Origin: Hibiscus mutabilis
Lineage: Eukaryota; Streptophyta; Magnoliopsida; Malvales; Malvaceae
Reading direction: 5' to 3'
Length of the DNA stretch: 64,000 bases
Assembly (NCBI GenBank): GCA_019671005.1
Contig: CM033744.1
Location: 38,938,022-39,002,021 of the forward strand
Part shown: in pieces, positions 1 to 11,388 of the stretch
Numbering within the stretch: the first letter of the stretch is position 1
How the letters are laid out: each line of letters starts with the position of its first letter
The notes under the pieces: model-generated
Databases searched by the model: none
Told to the model about the DNA's origin: nothing
The model's input: the letters and a program-made list of their open reading frames with translations, nothing else
Position numbers and translations under genes: made by a program

Positions 1-2150
1 TATTTAATTTGGCACGACTTACTCCTCTACTTTTACAATATCTTAAAGTTACACTTATAATCGTAATTGCAAATATAAGATTCGAACTTAAAATTTAATT
101 TTTTTTGTGTTAGGCATAGAAAGAGGTACCGAAAAAGACAGATGATTGAACAAAATAAAAACACGGGAATAAGTGAGATACCGAATATGTGAAATACCAA
201 ATAGTTGGATGAAAAAAATATAAACACGAGAATAGATGAGACACCAAATAAGTAGTTTACACTACCATAATATATAATCCAAATGTATGATCTACTGACA
301 ATAGACATCACTTTAATATTGATCGATACTATGTTATAAAATTGATTCCGAACAATCTCTGCCCTTTGTTGTTATTACAAATATATTTTTGTATATCTTA
401 AAAAATATAATATTTATGTGTGAGCAAATGTCTTCATGATGCATAAGCTATATACAAAGGTATTCAGTTAAAGTTCTTCGTTCAAAAAAATACGAACGAA
501 TGTTATTTGTTCAAAAAAAACATGAACACGCGTTCTTTCAAAAGAAAATATGAACATACGTTTTTTTGCTTCCTACGTAGCCTCAAATGTAAAAAGGGAA
601 TGAAATGTCCTATCAGTGCTTCCTTTTTCAAACAGGAAGACATTGATGGATTGCCGACCAATGCATATCATATATAAGTAAGAATACAAAATTTTATGTG
701 AGAATGGGTGAATTATTAAAAAATTATATTAAAAATATAATAGGTATGAAATTATAAAATTTTAAAAGATATGGAATTAAATTGTCAATAAAAATATATA
801 AAAATTAAATATTTAAATTTAAATATTCAACAAAAAAGAGAGGCGGCTGCACCTTCAGCCTTATCGGTCATTCCTAACTATATCCGATTTTGTCTCATCC
901 ATCCACGGTTGTTTCGATGAACATCGAATGTAGTCCGTAACAATTGACGGGTCAAACAAGAAGGCTGGTTACAGTGTATAAGTTTATGATTGCATTTGCA
1001 TGCCTATTACAAATCTCAATCGTGTTCCATGATGAACTCTTCCAAAAAAAAAATGTGAAAAATAACATATGCGTGTGAGCAAGGCCCGTATTCAACATGT
1101 TTAGTGAGGGTAGGGTCAGATTTTCAGTCTATTCGTACTCGAAGAGAATTTGGGATAAAAAATATAAATATTTAAAAGTAGAAGATAAATTTATAAATAA
1201 TCCAATTCTTTAATGTTTTATATATAAGAACAAAGTAAAAAAAATGGGGTTGGGGGGCAATTGCCCTTCTCACAGCTCACATACCTCCGCTCATGCTCGC
1301 ACCTGATTTAAAAATTTAATATCCCTATCTAAACTTAACTTGAATTTTAGAGTAAAAACCAAAACTCAATCCGACATAAATAATTTTTTTATTCGATAAA
1401 ATAAGAAGTTAATTGAAAAAAATACATACAAAAAGAGGCATTATAATAATTATTTTATTTTTATTAGACAAGTTACGGAGATAATAAAAAAAATATAAAC
1501 AGAAAGGCATTATAGAAATTGCCTCTAAATATTTAAAATAAAATCAAACTATTATTTTGGATCAAATCGTGTATTTTTCATCATATACATGAATTTGACC
1601 CAACCCAACTCGAACATGAGGGTAACAGTCTTGATTCTTTGATTATATAGAATATTTTTTTAATAGTCTAAATGTGATTAAAAGGTATCAGTTCATACAT
1701 ATTTTTAACTCTTTGACAATGGACATACAACTTATAGACAAAGCGATTTGAACACGTGTCTCTTAGGATAAATATCATCCGCTTTTTTATTGAGACACTT
1801 GTTGAGTTCGATTCAATAGAATATTTATATTTTGATGTATTCTAAAAATTAAATTAATTAAAATTAAATTTTAGACATTTTAAATGCGAAATAATTTTAT
1901 CTCGATTTATAAACACAGAACTATCCGAGAACCGAGATCGTTTTGAATTGAGATAAGGTTTTCAGTGTCATCCGTTCATTTGCCTAACAAACTACAAAAC
2001 AAAGTCATGATTTTCCTCTCATTCCCTGCTTCAGCCCAAATATAATTTTACCCGATAAGGTACAACATGGTATTGCTGTATTGATAAATAAAATTAAAGT
2101 CGGGACGAAGTCAAATTAAAATCTAAAGTGATCTTAGTGAAAAAGTGAAT
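1..2150. other. AT-rich intergenic DNA, no gene recognised
   Basis: I see no coding region with family motifs here. Short frames occur but look like chance. Positions 479-560 contain GAAC/GTTC-flanked A-tract repeats. A purine-rich stretch near 1225-1265 resembles the GGGGCAATTGCCC edge of common plant repeats. Otherwise it looks like old, unassignable repeat DNA. Confidence 0.5.
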
Positions 2151-2270
2151 AATATTTATCATAGGAGATATAGGTTCAATCGCTTAGTCTGTAAGGTATA
2201 TGTACATTGTTAAGAATATGTATGAATATATACTACTTTGTAATCACTTTTAGAGTATTCGAAAACATAC
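2150..2270 (+). repeat. SINE-like dispersed repeat, copy 1
   Basis: This stretch matches 5625-5750 in order: an AGGTTCAATCGC-like B-box core, then TCTGTAAGG, then a segment with TATACTAC and TAATCACTTTTAGA. The two copies share direction and are clearly diverged. The GGTTCAATC core suggests tRNA-derived SINE relics, but no A box or poly-A tail could be fixed. Confidence 0.4.
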
Positions 2271-2351
2271 ACAAAATTTTGGTTTGTTTCCATTTTAGTC
2301 GTACATCTTTTATTTCCCTTAGCGATACATGCCATCATATAATGATAATAC

Positions 2352-2543
2352 GTATCCATGGACGAAACTATGTATATATTGAGAGGGGCTCTTGCTCCTC
2401 CCAAAATATTTTTGTATAATAGCATTTGATGTCCTTTTAAGTTCAAATATTATTCAAATAAGATCTTTGCCCTCCCATTTTTTTAAATTTAAGGGCTTAA
2501 TAGAGTCTTGCCTCTCTTAATGTTTGATCTTAGCTTCGTCCCT
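2352..2543. mobile_element. Small hAT-like MITE relic
   Basis: The left edge (GGACGAAAC) and right edge (GCTTCGTCC) are inverted. The interior has the AGGGGCTCTTGCTCC style shared with other GGACGGA/GGCGGAG elements in this window. No target duplication is clear. Confidence 0.35.
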
Positions 2544-2793
2544 TTACGTATTATCATATTATTAATCGGAAAAAATGAAACTTAAAAGTTTGGGGTAGTC
2601 CTAAATCTAAAAAACCCCTAAACTGTTTAATCACCATTCTCAATTTTTAAATTTGTTACATGAGTGACAATATAGTTATTTTACTTAGGAAATAATGCAT
2701 GAGATAACATTCGATCATAAATATAATGAATAATGCTATGTAAAGATTAATGTTAAACCCAAATGTTATACTAAATAAATAGAATGTAAAGAT

Positions 2794-2974
2794 TAGCGAG
2801 GTTGGTTCAAGTAATAAACAGCTTTATATCGTTTAAGTAAGTCTCGAGTTCAAGACGTTGTGTATGCAGAAAATTTCTGTTGAGAAACTCACCTACTAAA
2901 ATCAGGTGTATGACGCAGGTCGGTCTTGATTAGTCAGGATAAAGCTCTGGAGAACCGGAGTTGCAACAAAAAAA
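2794..2974 (+). mobile_element. tRNA-derived SINE
   Basis: An A-box-like block (GAGGTTGGTTCAAGTAATAA) starts near 2798. A B-box-like block (CGAGTTCAAGAC) lies at 2846-2856. The body ends in a short A run at 2967-2974. The 3' body (TATGACGCAGGTCGGTCTTGATTAG) matches, reversed, the segment near 52180-52230, where the same A-box-like start lies at 52287-52298. This is a typical short polymerase III retroelement layout. Confidence 0.55.
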
Positions 2975-3874
2975 CATTATGTTTTACTTTGATATAGATG
3001 GATGAGAGTTTTTGATGTTGTATGGTGTTGGGTGTATATGATCCAATCTTAGTCGAACAAAAGCATGAAAAGGAAATTCTTCCGCGTAGCCATCATATCG
3101 TAAAGGAATTAATTAGCTGAAAATGTGGACTGGAATTTTCCCGTCCACATAGTCTTTTTACTCCAACAAACAACCTATAATAATGATAATAAATAATAAG
3201 ACAAATATAAATTTAAATAACGATCCAAATAATACAGGATAATTTATTATTTTTCAATAAACTGAATTCGAATTAAAAAAGTTGGACCCACCGCCCAAAT
3301 GGAATTTCACTTTTTGTACGTGGCAGAAGCCCAATAAAAAAAGGCTGGACCCCTCCTCTCCATCTATCGCCGATTCCTTTCAAAAGGAAGTAAGTCCGTA
3401 ATAGTTTGTGATTTGGTCCCTTCCACTTAATTTACAACATTTTTAAGTATTTTGATTTTGAATTTTATTTTCTTAAATTATATAGATTTATTAGTTAATT
3501 TTAATTTAATTTAATTATATAACTTAATAGTTATTAATTATGATTGTGGGTTTATTGGAATTGAAACTAAATTAATTGTACTATTCAGAAAATCATAATT
3601 TTAAAATAAAAATATTATTTACATTCCTTATGAAAAATAATTATTCTCGCCTACTTTGACCCATATCTAAACATTCCCATTTTGGTTACCAATAGCAACT
3701 TGATTTCATGCAAAAACAATTTTATAAAATATTTCTTAATCATCGCATGTAGGAACACCTAGAGGGGCTGGAAGGGGTTATCATTTCTCTAAAAAATTAA
3801 AATTTCTATATGTTATAGATTTTTTTTTATTTTTTTATGTATTTCTTATTGAAAATTTATTTTCTCTCCTTTAA

Positions 3875-5200
3875 AAATTTAGGCTTAAGGGCTTATTTTA
3901 CCCTTTGTAGTAGTACCAATTTATTGATTTCGCCCCTATATTATTTTCGCATCAATTTGGCCCCTGAAATAGTCAAATTGTATCACTGTTTGCACCTTGA
4001 CTGGAAGAAGCCAACGTTGACCGTTATGGTATTGACGTGGCAATTCGCACGTGAAGATGATGTGGTAGAGGGGTAAAATTGATTTTTCGAACAAGTTTGA
4101 GGGCAAAATTAATTTTCTGATTGAGTGCGAGGGCATAATTGATTTTTTTGGCAAAAAAATATGAGTAAAAAAATATTAAAATAACATAAAAATTAATAAA
4201 ACAGTTAAAAATATTTATTAATATATGACTAAAAAATAAAATAAAAATATTTAAAATATCTAAAAATAAGTAAAAATTATAAAATTAAAATATTATAAGT
4301 TAATAAATTATAAATTATTTACTAATTAAAATTTAAAAATATTTATAATTTATTAAAATTTATGAAAACCTTCATCAAAAAAATTTGGATGATTTTTATT
4401 TTATTTTTCTCTTAAAAGAATGCAAGAGAGAAAGAATCCTAAAATTAGGTTAATGTGCTCTCAACCGAACAAAAAACTTCTACCTTTTTGATGCCCCTAT
4501 CTATGCCCAATACTAAAAAATTAAACTCTACACTCTAACTCTAATTTCTAAATCCCAAACCCTAAATCCTAAAATCTAAACCTTTACTTGATTAATTAAA
4601 TTTATGCGAATACTTTTATGTTCATAATCACTTTAGATTGATAAAATTTTCAAATAGGGTTTAGTATTTAAGGTTTGGAATTTAGGGTTTGAGATCTAAA
4701 AATTAGGGTTAGAGTGTAGAATTAATTTTCAAGTTTTGATTTTTTGAATAATTTATAATAAAATAGCTTGTGATATTTTAATTTTATATTTTTGCTTATT
4801 TTTAGATACTTTAGATATTTTTATTTTTATATTAAAAATATGTTTAAATATTTTATTATTTTTATATATTTTGGTATTTTAATATTTTCTTACAATGTAT
4901 TTTTTTGTGTAAAAAGTTAATTTTTCTCTCATCTTAACCAGAAAAATCAATTTTCTCCTCAAACTCGGTCAGGAAATTAATTTTGCTTGTCTTCCATGTT
5001 ATCTTCACGCGTGGACTGTCATCATCACACGTGGACTGACACGTCAGAATCATTGACCGCCACATCAGTACCATAACAAGGGGCAAATGGTGATACAATT
5101 GGACTACTTCATGGGCTAAATTAATGCAAAAATACCATAGGGATGAAAACGATAAATTAGGACTACTACTTGGACAGAAGTAGCCTTTAAGCTAAAATTT
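3875..5200. mobile_element. 1.3-kb long inverted-repeat (foldback) element
   Basis: The left arm (about 3875-4150) and right arm (about 4925-5200) are inverted copies. Both have an AAATTTAGGCTTAAGGGC-like end, then a TATCACCATTTGCCCC-like block, then GACGTGGC and CACGTGAAGAT, then repeats of AAATTAATTTTCTGA. The arms are diverged but collinear for about 270 bp. The inner part is AT-rich and holds its own inverted telomere-like tract (about 4515-4590 against 4655-4720). No protein is encoded. Class (MULE-like or other foldback) cannot be fixed without target duplications. Confidence 0.6.
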
Positions 5201-6240
5201 TATAAGTTTTCCCCTAACATAAAGTTCGACGTCCATTCCTTATCGCACGGGAGGAAGTTAAATTTCAAGATACTTTTTATTTTAAAAAAATATAAAAGAA
5301 AGAGCATGCAAAAAAAAAAATATAATGATTAAGAAACCATATCTGTTATTTGAATCTATTAGTTAGATGCATGGTATCAGAAGACATTTACGTTTCATAT
5401 TTTTATATTTATAGTTAATTTATTTAATTTCATGTTGTGATTTTACTAATTTATAGTGATGTTAACAAATGTACCCATTTCATGTATAGAAATAAGTTAA
5501 TATTTAAGGAAATAACAGCAACCATAAAAGAAACCACTTTATTAGGAAATGAAATATTTTAAATTATCCAAACCATATCAGTATATTAAAATGAAATAAT
5601 CCTAAACCCAATAAGTGTTCTAGTGGAAAAACAGATGATCTTCATCATATGAGAAACGGATTCAATCGCAATGTCTGTAAGGTGCGTGCATTGTCAAATG
5701 GTTAAAAATATCTATAAGCATATACTACCTTGTCATCACCTTTAGATTATTAAAAAAATAAAAAATTTCAAAAATATGTTAATATATATATTTACTTTGC
5801 AACCTTATATTTGTACTTTTAAAACATAATCACACACATATAATATAACATGGTACTCAAGTATGATTTTTTTTGAAAAATTTGACATCTGACCCTTTAA
5901 TTAAAAAAAAACAAATTTTAAAAATTCAATCAAAGGATCAATTGCAAAAAATTTAATTTATACAATTATAAATTAATAATCTGAATGTACTATATTTTAA
6001 GATAATTATAATTTTGTATTAATTATTTTTTAAAAAATATAAAAAATAATTTTATTTAAGTTAACATATTTAATAAAAATAATTATTTAAAAATAAAAGA
6101 GATAATTATAAATTAAAAATATTCAATTAAAATAATTATATTTTTATAAAATATTTTTAAAAATTAATATAATTTTAGTTCGAACAATCTCTAACAAAAC
6201 CGAACTTTAATAAAGCTCGGTTTTGTTAGAAGTAGGATAG
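5201..6240. other. Intergenic, AT-rich, one SINE-like copy
   Basis: Positions 5625-5750 hold the second copy of the repeat at 2150-2270. Positions 5760-6180 are very AT-rich and without recognisable features. A short inverted repeat near 6185-6230 (CGAACTTTAATAAAGCTCG) lies just before the PRS leader. No gene seen. Confidence 0.5.
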
Positions 6241-6320
6241 ATAAAAGTCGCGTAGCTCGTAGAGTGGGGACTGGGGAGGAATACAAGAAGAAGAGGACCG
6301 CAGCAATACTTTATCGGCCG

Positions 6321-6335
6321 TTTATATTTAAAAAA
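6321..6335 (+). promoter_or_regulatory. Possible TATA element of the PRS gene
   Basis: TTTATATTTAAAAAA lies about 120 bases before the chosen ATG, followed by a C/T-rich leader. Spacing is plausible for a plant core promoter. Nothing confirms the transcription start. Confidence 0.35.
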
Positions 6336-6451
6336 TTTCCGCCGCATCTTTACTCATTCAGCACCTCCTTCGCCGCCGCTTAAATTTCTGAACCGCCGCG
6401 AACCCAACCCTAATCGCCTGAAGAAAAGATTACATATTAACGAAAAGAAGA

Positions 6452-9098
6452 ATGGCTTCTTTGACCACTCTTACGCCCTGTAAGTCGTCGTCGTCTTCAC
6501 TCTTCGCCCGTTGCTCTCTTGGCCACAAAAGCGTCAGTTACAACGAGTCTCGCTCTCGTACTTGCGCTTCCAACAATTTCGTAAGCCAAAATTTGTTATT
6601 ATATATAAGCTTTGATTTCATTTTTGGTGTCTTTAAGATGCTGAATTGAGTTATATTTTACTTATGTTTTTTTAAATGCCGGCTTTCTTTTTCCTATTAT
6701 TATAATTCGGTTTCTTCTGTTGGGGTTGAATATTTGTTTTTCTTATCGGTATTATTGTTATGTAATGTGCCGCACGTGTATACGATGAGATCGACAGTGA
6801 AACGTTTCCTATTTTCCTTGAAAATTTCGGCTTCCTTTTGATTCGTCCACTACTATTTTCCGGTAAAATAAAGTTTTTCTTAGAAAAGGCAAGTTTTTGC
6901 CTTTTTGGGTGACTGGAAAAGGGAAAAACCTATAAGCCCTCTTTTGTTTCTTGAGCAGTGTTAATGTTTTACTGATATGGCTGCTTTTCTTTTTATGGTT
7001 GAAAATACTAGAAATGTGACATGGCTCAACCAGTGAATATTGGAAATGGGAAGCCAGTGATTCCAATCCTTAATGAAAGGACACTGCCCAAGTTCTTGGA
7101 ATCGTCTCGAATGGAGACAACTGTTAACAGAAATGGTGCCAAGATCAAAGTGTTTTCTGGGACTGCCAATCCTGCACTTTCTCAGGTGTTACTTTCAGTT
7201 AATTTGAACCAGTCAATGTGCTGTACATATTATGCCTGCTGGAATGACATTCCCCCAATTTGTTGATTGCTCTATGATTGCAGGAAATTGCATGGTACAT
7301 GGGCCTGGAGCTGGGGAAGATCAAAATTAAGCGATTTGCCGATGGGGAAATTTATGTTCAGCTGCAAGAGAGTGTTAGAGGATGTGATGTATATCTAGTG
7401 CAACCAACATGCCCTCCTGCAAACGAGAATCTCATGGAGCTTCTCATAATGGTAGATGCTTGCCGGAGAGCGTCGGCCAAAAATATCACTGTGGTGATTC
7501 CTTATTTTGGTTATGCCCGAGCTGATAGAAAGGTAAGTTCAAATGTGACTATTTGCTAATGAATTACAGGGGATGAAATAGTAGTATCAACTAAGATAGC
7601 AGCTGCAAATTAGATTGATTAAAAATCTGACTATCCGAAGTAGCCTAGTCTGATGACATTGTGTTATTCCTTTTTACCATAATCCGAACAAATTTGTGCT
7701 ATATTGTGTTAGAATTGTGTTGATTGCATCAATGCCCTTGCTTTGCAGTGCAACCCCCCATAAGGTATGAACTTCTGAAGCTTTTGAATAATAATATATT
7801 TTTATGATACTAAATTATATTTTCTGTCTAATTTTGTTTTCAGACTCAAGGGCGAGAATCAATAGCAGCCAAACTTGTTGCAAATCTTATCACTGAAGCT
7901 GGTGCAAATCGCATTCTTTCTTGTGACCTTCATTCTGGGCAGTCCATGGGTTACTTTGATATTCCAGTGGATCATGTGCAATGTCAGGTATTCAGTGTAA
8001 CTTGAAAACTTGTAACTGTTGATTGTCAATGACTAAGTGATTACTAATTCATCATTTCTCCTTCTGTGCTGTATACCGTAGTCTGTGATTCTCGACTATC
8101 TTTCCAGCAAGAGAATTTGTTTCAATGACTTCGTGGTGGTTTCACCTGATGTTGGTGGAGTAGCAAGAGCACGTTCTTTCGCAAAGACACTATCCGCCGC
8201 ACCTTTAGCCATTGTGGATAAAAGGCGTCATGGACACAATGTTGCAGAGGTAATGCGATCTCCACGTATCTGCTCTCATTATCTTCCCCCCAAAATGATC
8301 GTCCAATTATATTTACTCTTATTGATATCAAGACATTGCAGACTTGTCTGTAGATTGATGTCTGCTGCCAATAGGTCTAAAACCTCAGTTTGTGTTGTAT
8401 TTCTTTGGCTCTATGACTATTGCATTATTCTTCTCTCAGAGTCCACGACTAACTTCTATTTTTTAGGTAATGAACCTTATTGGCGATGTAAAGGGAAAAG
8501 TTGCTGTTATGGTGGATGATATGATTGACACTGCTGGTGAGTGAACGCATTAATTTTGCTTATCATGATGTATGCAATGGTTAAATGATGGCAAAAAATT
8601 CCATGTCTATTACATCTTTTTTCTGCAAAGTTCTGTTGCCCTCACCTTTTGGAAATGATAGTTTCATCATGATTTTTATTCGCTGCCTTGAAAATGTTAT
8701 AAACTCAGTTTATGTTTTACTGACAAAACTTTCTATGTGCGCTAGGAACGATTGCAAAGGGGGCAGAACTGCTACACCAAGAGGGTGCGAGGGAAGTTTA
8801 TGCATGCTGTACTCATGCAGTTTTCAGGTCTAAAATTAATTGTCTGAACTACGTTAAAAGTGTGTTAACCTTTTCATCGATATCATTTTTCTGATACATG
8901 TATTGTTTTCGTGACAGCCCTCCTGCAATAGAGAGGCTATCAAGTGGCATTTTCCAAGAAGTGATCATTACAAACACTCTTCCAGTGGCAGAGAAGAACT
9001 ACTTCCCTCAGCTGACAGTTCTTTCCGTGGCTAATCTGTTGGGTGAAACCATTTGGCGTGTTCACGATGATTGTTCCGTGAGTAGTATTTTTCAGTGA
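6452..9098 (+). CDS. PRS1: Ribose-phosphate pyrophosphokinase, plastid type (PRS1/PRS2-like)
   Basis: Makes PRPP from ribose-5-phosphate and ATP, feeding purine, pyrimidine, His and Trp synthesis. Coding exons: 6452-6580, 7012-7185, 7284-7532, 7844-7987, 8082-8249, 8467-8536, 8746-8827, 8918-9098. All introns are GT-AG and frames join cleanly to 398 residues, close to the usual length of about 400 for plant class I PRS. Residues 1-45 are rich in Ser and Arg and poor in acids, like a plastid transit peptide. Visible motifs are FADGEIYVQ (119-127), the DLHSGQSMGYFDIP magnesium/phosphate signature starting at 212, and the PRPP-binding DDMIDTAGT (305-313). The signature fits class I (phosphate-dependent) enzymes. 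The first ATG of exon 1 is used because it gives the transit peptide. The assignment to PRS1 rather than PRS2 or PRS5 is from memory. No breaks seen. Confidence 0.93.
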
Positions 9099-10540
9099 AA
9101 TCGGATAGGAAAGGAGTTACTCAAAGGTGCTTTCTTCTTCAAACGTTTGCATGTGCAACCAAATGATGCCTTGGTAAATCTGGAAAATGAACCACAGATA
9201 GGAATAGGTTTTAGATCAAATGGGATGGGGGAATCAGGGTCTTTTATCTCATTGCTTCTTGCTCTCTGCATCTGAATTGCTTAACTTAAAGTCTTTTCGT
9301 AGTTCTCTTTTGGCTGAATTATCTTCCTTTTTTATTCTTCATTGCATCAACAACTTAGTTATCTTATAATTTTTCATATTACCGGTTGAATGTTCTGTAC
9401 TAAAACATCAACATAACCTGATCTAATAGCCCATGTTCAATTGACATGCTAATGTCTTTGAAAAATGTTTTTTAAAAAATACTTTGAATAAATTTTAATT
9501 TACTATAAATTCTAAATTTCTAACCACAACCCTAAACCTAAACCTTAAAACCTAAACCTTAAACCATGAATTTTAAACGCTAAAATTAAATTTTAAACCC
9601 TAAAATCTATACTCCTAAACTTTAAATCCTAAATTAAAATTCTAACCTCTAAAATTAAAAGGCACGTATAAACTAAAGTTTATACGGCCTGTGTATTAAA
9701 GTTTTTTTCTTGAAAGTATATACAAATTAAAATACATTTTCTTAAAAAATTGACATGATAATATATAAATAATTTCAACCCATACATAATTTGCTAATCA
9801 TATAATTATGTATCGATAAAAAATCATATGCTTATAAATAATAAAATGAACACACTACATGATAAACAAATACATGTTAAAACTGCATTTCTAACTTCAA
9901 AAACACTTTTAAAATATACAGTTTTAACATATAGTTGTTTTCTATACGAACCGTGATTTCTGATTTAACATATATTTGTTTTCAATTCAAATCTTTTACA
10001 TTGAAATTATTTAACGTTATTAATATAAGTAATTTCATTTATAAATAATAAAAATTGAATAATATAATTATATTAAATTAAAGGTTTGTGATGTAACTGA
10101 AAGTGAAAGTTAAGTTTGGTAATCTAAAATATAAATTATCCTTTGGTATTAGTTTTTGTTTTGTGTTAGTTATAATTTTAGTCATTTTAATTTCATAATT
10201 TTGTATCTTTTAAATTTTGATCATAATTTAAATTTTCACCATTAAATTCGTTAAGTTTTGTTATTAGTTCTTATATTATATATAAGTTGTAGGTTTAATT
10301 TTTGTTCTTTAATTTGATCTATTTTAAGTTTGTGTAATTTAGTCGTATTATACTTTAACGTTTTTATTTAAATTAAAATTTTAAAATTCTAAATGTACAT
10401 TACTAAAATTGATCAAATTAGAATATGGTGGTTAAATTAAAAACTATTAAAAGAAAGTGACTAAAGACAGAATTTGACCTTTGTTACCCCTAAAAGTTTA
10501 ATACTTTGAAATTCGTTATTTCGCCGCACATTGATAGGTT
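9099..10540. other. PRS 3' region, then AT-rich repeat DNA
   Basis: The PRS 3' UTR probably ends by about 9420, with no poly-A signal chosen. Positions 9515-9660 are a degenerate CCCTAAA-type tract. It is followed at 9660-9720 by a TATAAACTAAAGTTTATA palindrome and a CTGTGTATTAAAG block that recur near 58880-58935 and 60500-60535. The rest is featureless AT-rich DNA. Confidence 0.5.
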
Positions 10541-10544
10541 TTAC

Positions 10545-10573
10545 TAGGGTTTCATTTCACCCTGCACTATAAA
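10545..10573 (+). promoter_or_regulatory. Telo-box plus TATA box of a snoRNA gene cluster
   Basis: TAGGGTTT (10545-10552, the reverse of the telo-box AAACCCTA) is followed by CTATAAAT (TATAAA 10568-10573). Telo-box plus TATA is the known promoter design of plant snoRNA and ribosomal protein genes. The first snoRNA starts about 100 bases further on, which leaves room for a short precursor leader. Confidence 0.6.
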
Positions 10574-10670
10574 TTCCCTTTACGCTGCTCAGCTTCTTCC
10601 ACCCCTGTGCTTCTGAAAACAGCCGTCTCTCGAATTTTAAACTTTTTTTTTTCTTTCTACGTTGAGAAGT

Positions 10671-10750
10671 AGAGCTGATGAACTTTATTATGTGTACCGG
10701 AGGAATACCCAGTGACGGTCGCACAATCCCTGTAAGAAGTTCTGAGCTTT
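10671..10750 (+). ncRNA. Box C/D snoRNA, U61-like
   Basis: Box C TGATGA is at 10676-10681 and box D CTGA at 10742-10745. The flanks AGAGC (10671-10675) and GCTTT (10746-10750) form a 5-pair terminal stem with one G-U. The element just before box D (CCCTGTAAGAAGTT) is complementary to the conserved 18S segment AGCTTCTTAGAGGGA, with one mismatch and one wobble. By the fifth-base rule it would methylate the U that vertebrate U61 targets. The internal C'/D' boxes are weak. An alternative reading as a coding exon (ATG at 10679, GTAAGA donor) finds no downstream partner. The rRNA segment is recalled, not searched. Confidence 0.6.
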
Positions 10751-10841
10751 CTCATTCTATATTTCTTGTTTTTTTTTTTGGAATTTGTTGAAATGAAATT
10801 GCTTCGTTTTTTTTTTGAATATTCTTATAAGTGAGAGAATT

Positions 10842-10934
10842 AAAAGCGATGTGATGAGAGAAATCCAATGCTCTTTGAATTTACTGATTTAATTTGATGT
10901 TACATTGAAGTTTCGACAGGTTCTGATCGCTTTT
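10842..10934 (+). ncRNA. Box C/D snoRNA, guides unidentified
   Basis: This has the full C/D architecture. Box C GTGATGA is at 10851-10857, D' CTGA at 10884-10887, a C'-like TGATGT at 10895-10900, and box D CTGA at 10923-10926. The terminal stem is perfect over 8 pairs (AAAAGCGA 10842-10849 with TCGCTTTT 10927-10934). The two guides end in CTCTTTGAATTTA (before D') and GTTTCGACAGGTT (before D). I could not match either confidently to rRNA from memory, so it may be a less common or orphan guide. It lies 92 bases after the first snoRNA, in the same direction. Confidence 0.75.
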
Positions 10935-11009
10935 GATTCTTTCTCTTTTCTGGATTTGTTAGATATTTAGTTTTAGGGGTTTGATTTTGTTCTACTGAAA
11001 TTATATCCT

Positions 11010-11096
11010 GGGCATGTGATGAAACTCTTTTTGCACTGGGTAATTTGCGTCTGATTTATTATTTCTTGATGCTAACACCTTGGAGAACTGATGCCC
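11010..11096 (+). ncRNA. Box C/D snoRNA, U16-like copy 1
   Basis: Box C GTGATGA is at 11016-11022, D' CTGA at 11051-11054, C'-like TGATG at 11067-11071, and box D CTGA at 11088-11091. The stem is GGGCA (11010-11014) with TGCCC (11092-11096). The guide before D' (TGGGTAATTTGCG, 11037-11049) is a 13-base perfect complement of the conserved 18S segment CGCAAATTACCCA, the target of U16. The modified base would be the first A after CGC. The guide before D (ACCTTGGAGAA) is complementary to a 25S CTCCAAGGT segment as I recall it. The next copy downstream shares both guides. Confidence 0.8.
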
Positions 11097-11303
11097 GCTC
11101 TTTCTGTTTGTTTGGAAAACGCTATTTTCTTTAGTGATTGAACCAGATCTTGTGCTTAGTTCTTTGGATTCCATTATCACCAATTTTATTATGGTTTTGC
11201 ATATTTTGTACATTTTTAAAATATTGTTTTTACTCTCTTTTTTTGCTATTTTATTCAAAGATTTATCAAGTCCACAATTTCCCCATCCTGTTTGTGCTTT
11301 TCT

Positions 11304-11388
11304 GGGCAACTGATGAATTCGTGTATTAATGGGTAATTTGCATCTGATAATTTTATAATGATGCTATCACCTTGGAGACCTGATGTCC
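11304..11388 (+). ncRNA. Box C/D snoRNA, U16-like copy 2
   Basis: A diverged duplicate of 11010-11096. Box C TGATGA is at 11311-11316, D' CTGA at 11344-11347, C'-like TGATG at 11359-11363, and box D CTGA at 11380-11383. The stem is GGGCA (11304-11308) with TGTCC (11384-11388), including one G-U. The 18S guide TGGGTAATTTGC (11330-11341) and the second guide ending CCTTGGAGAC are kept, while the linkers differ. Conservation of boxes and guides over linkers suggests that both copies work. Confidence 0.72.

Noticed and set aside
10679..10732. Short coding exon starting ATG AAC TTT with a GTAAGA donor, after a good promoter
   Set aside because: No matching downstream exon was found. Box C, box D, a terminal stem and 18S complementarity explain the same bases better as a snoRNA.
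11100..11303. Possible extra snoRNA between the two U16-like units (GTGATTG near 11135)
   Set aside because: No proper box D with a closing stem could be paired with it.
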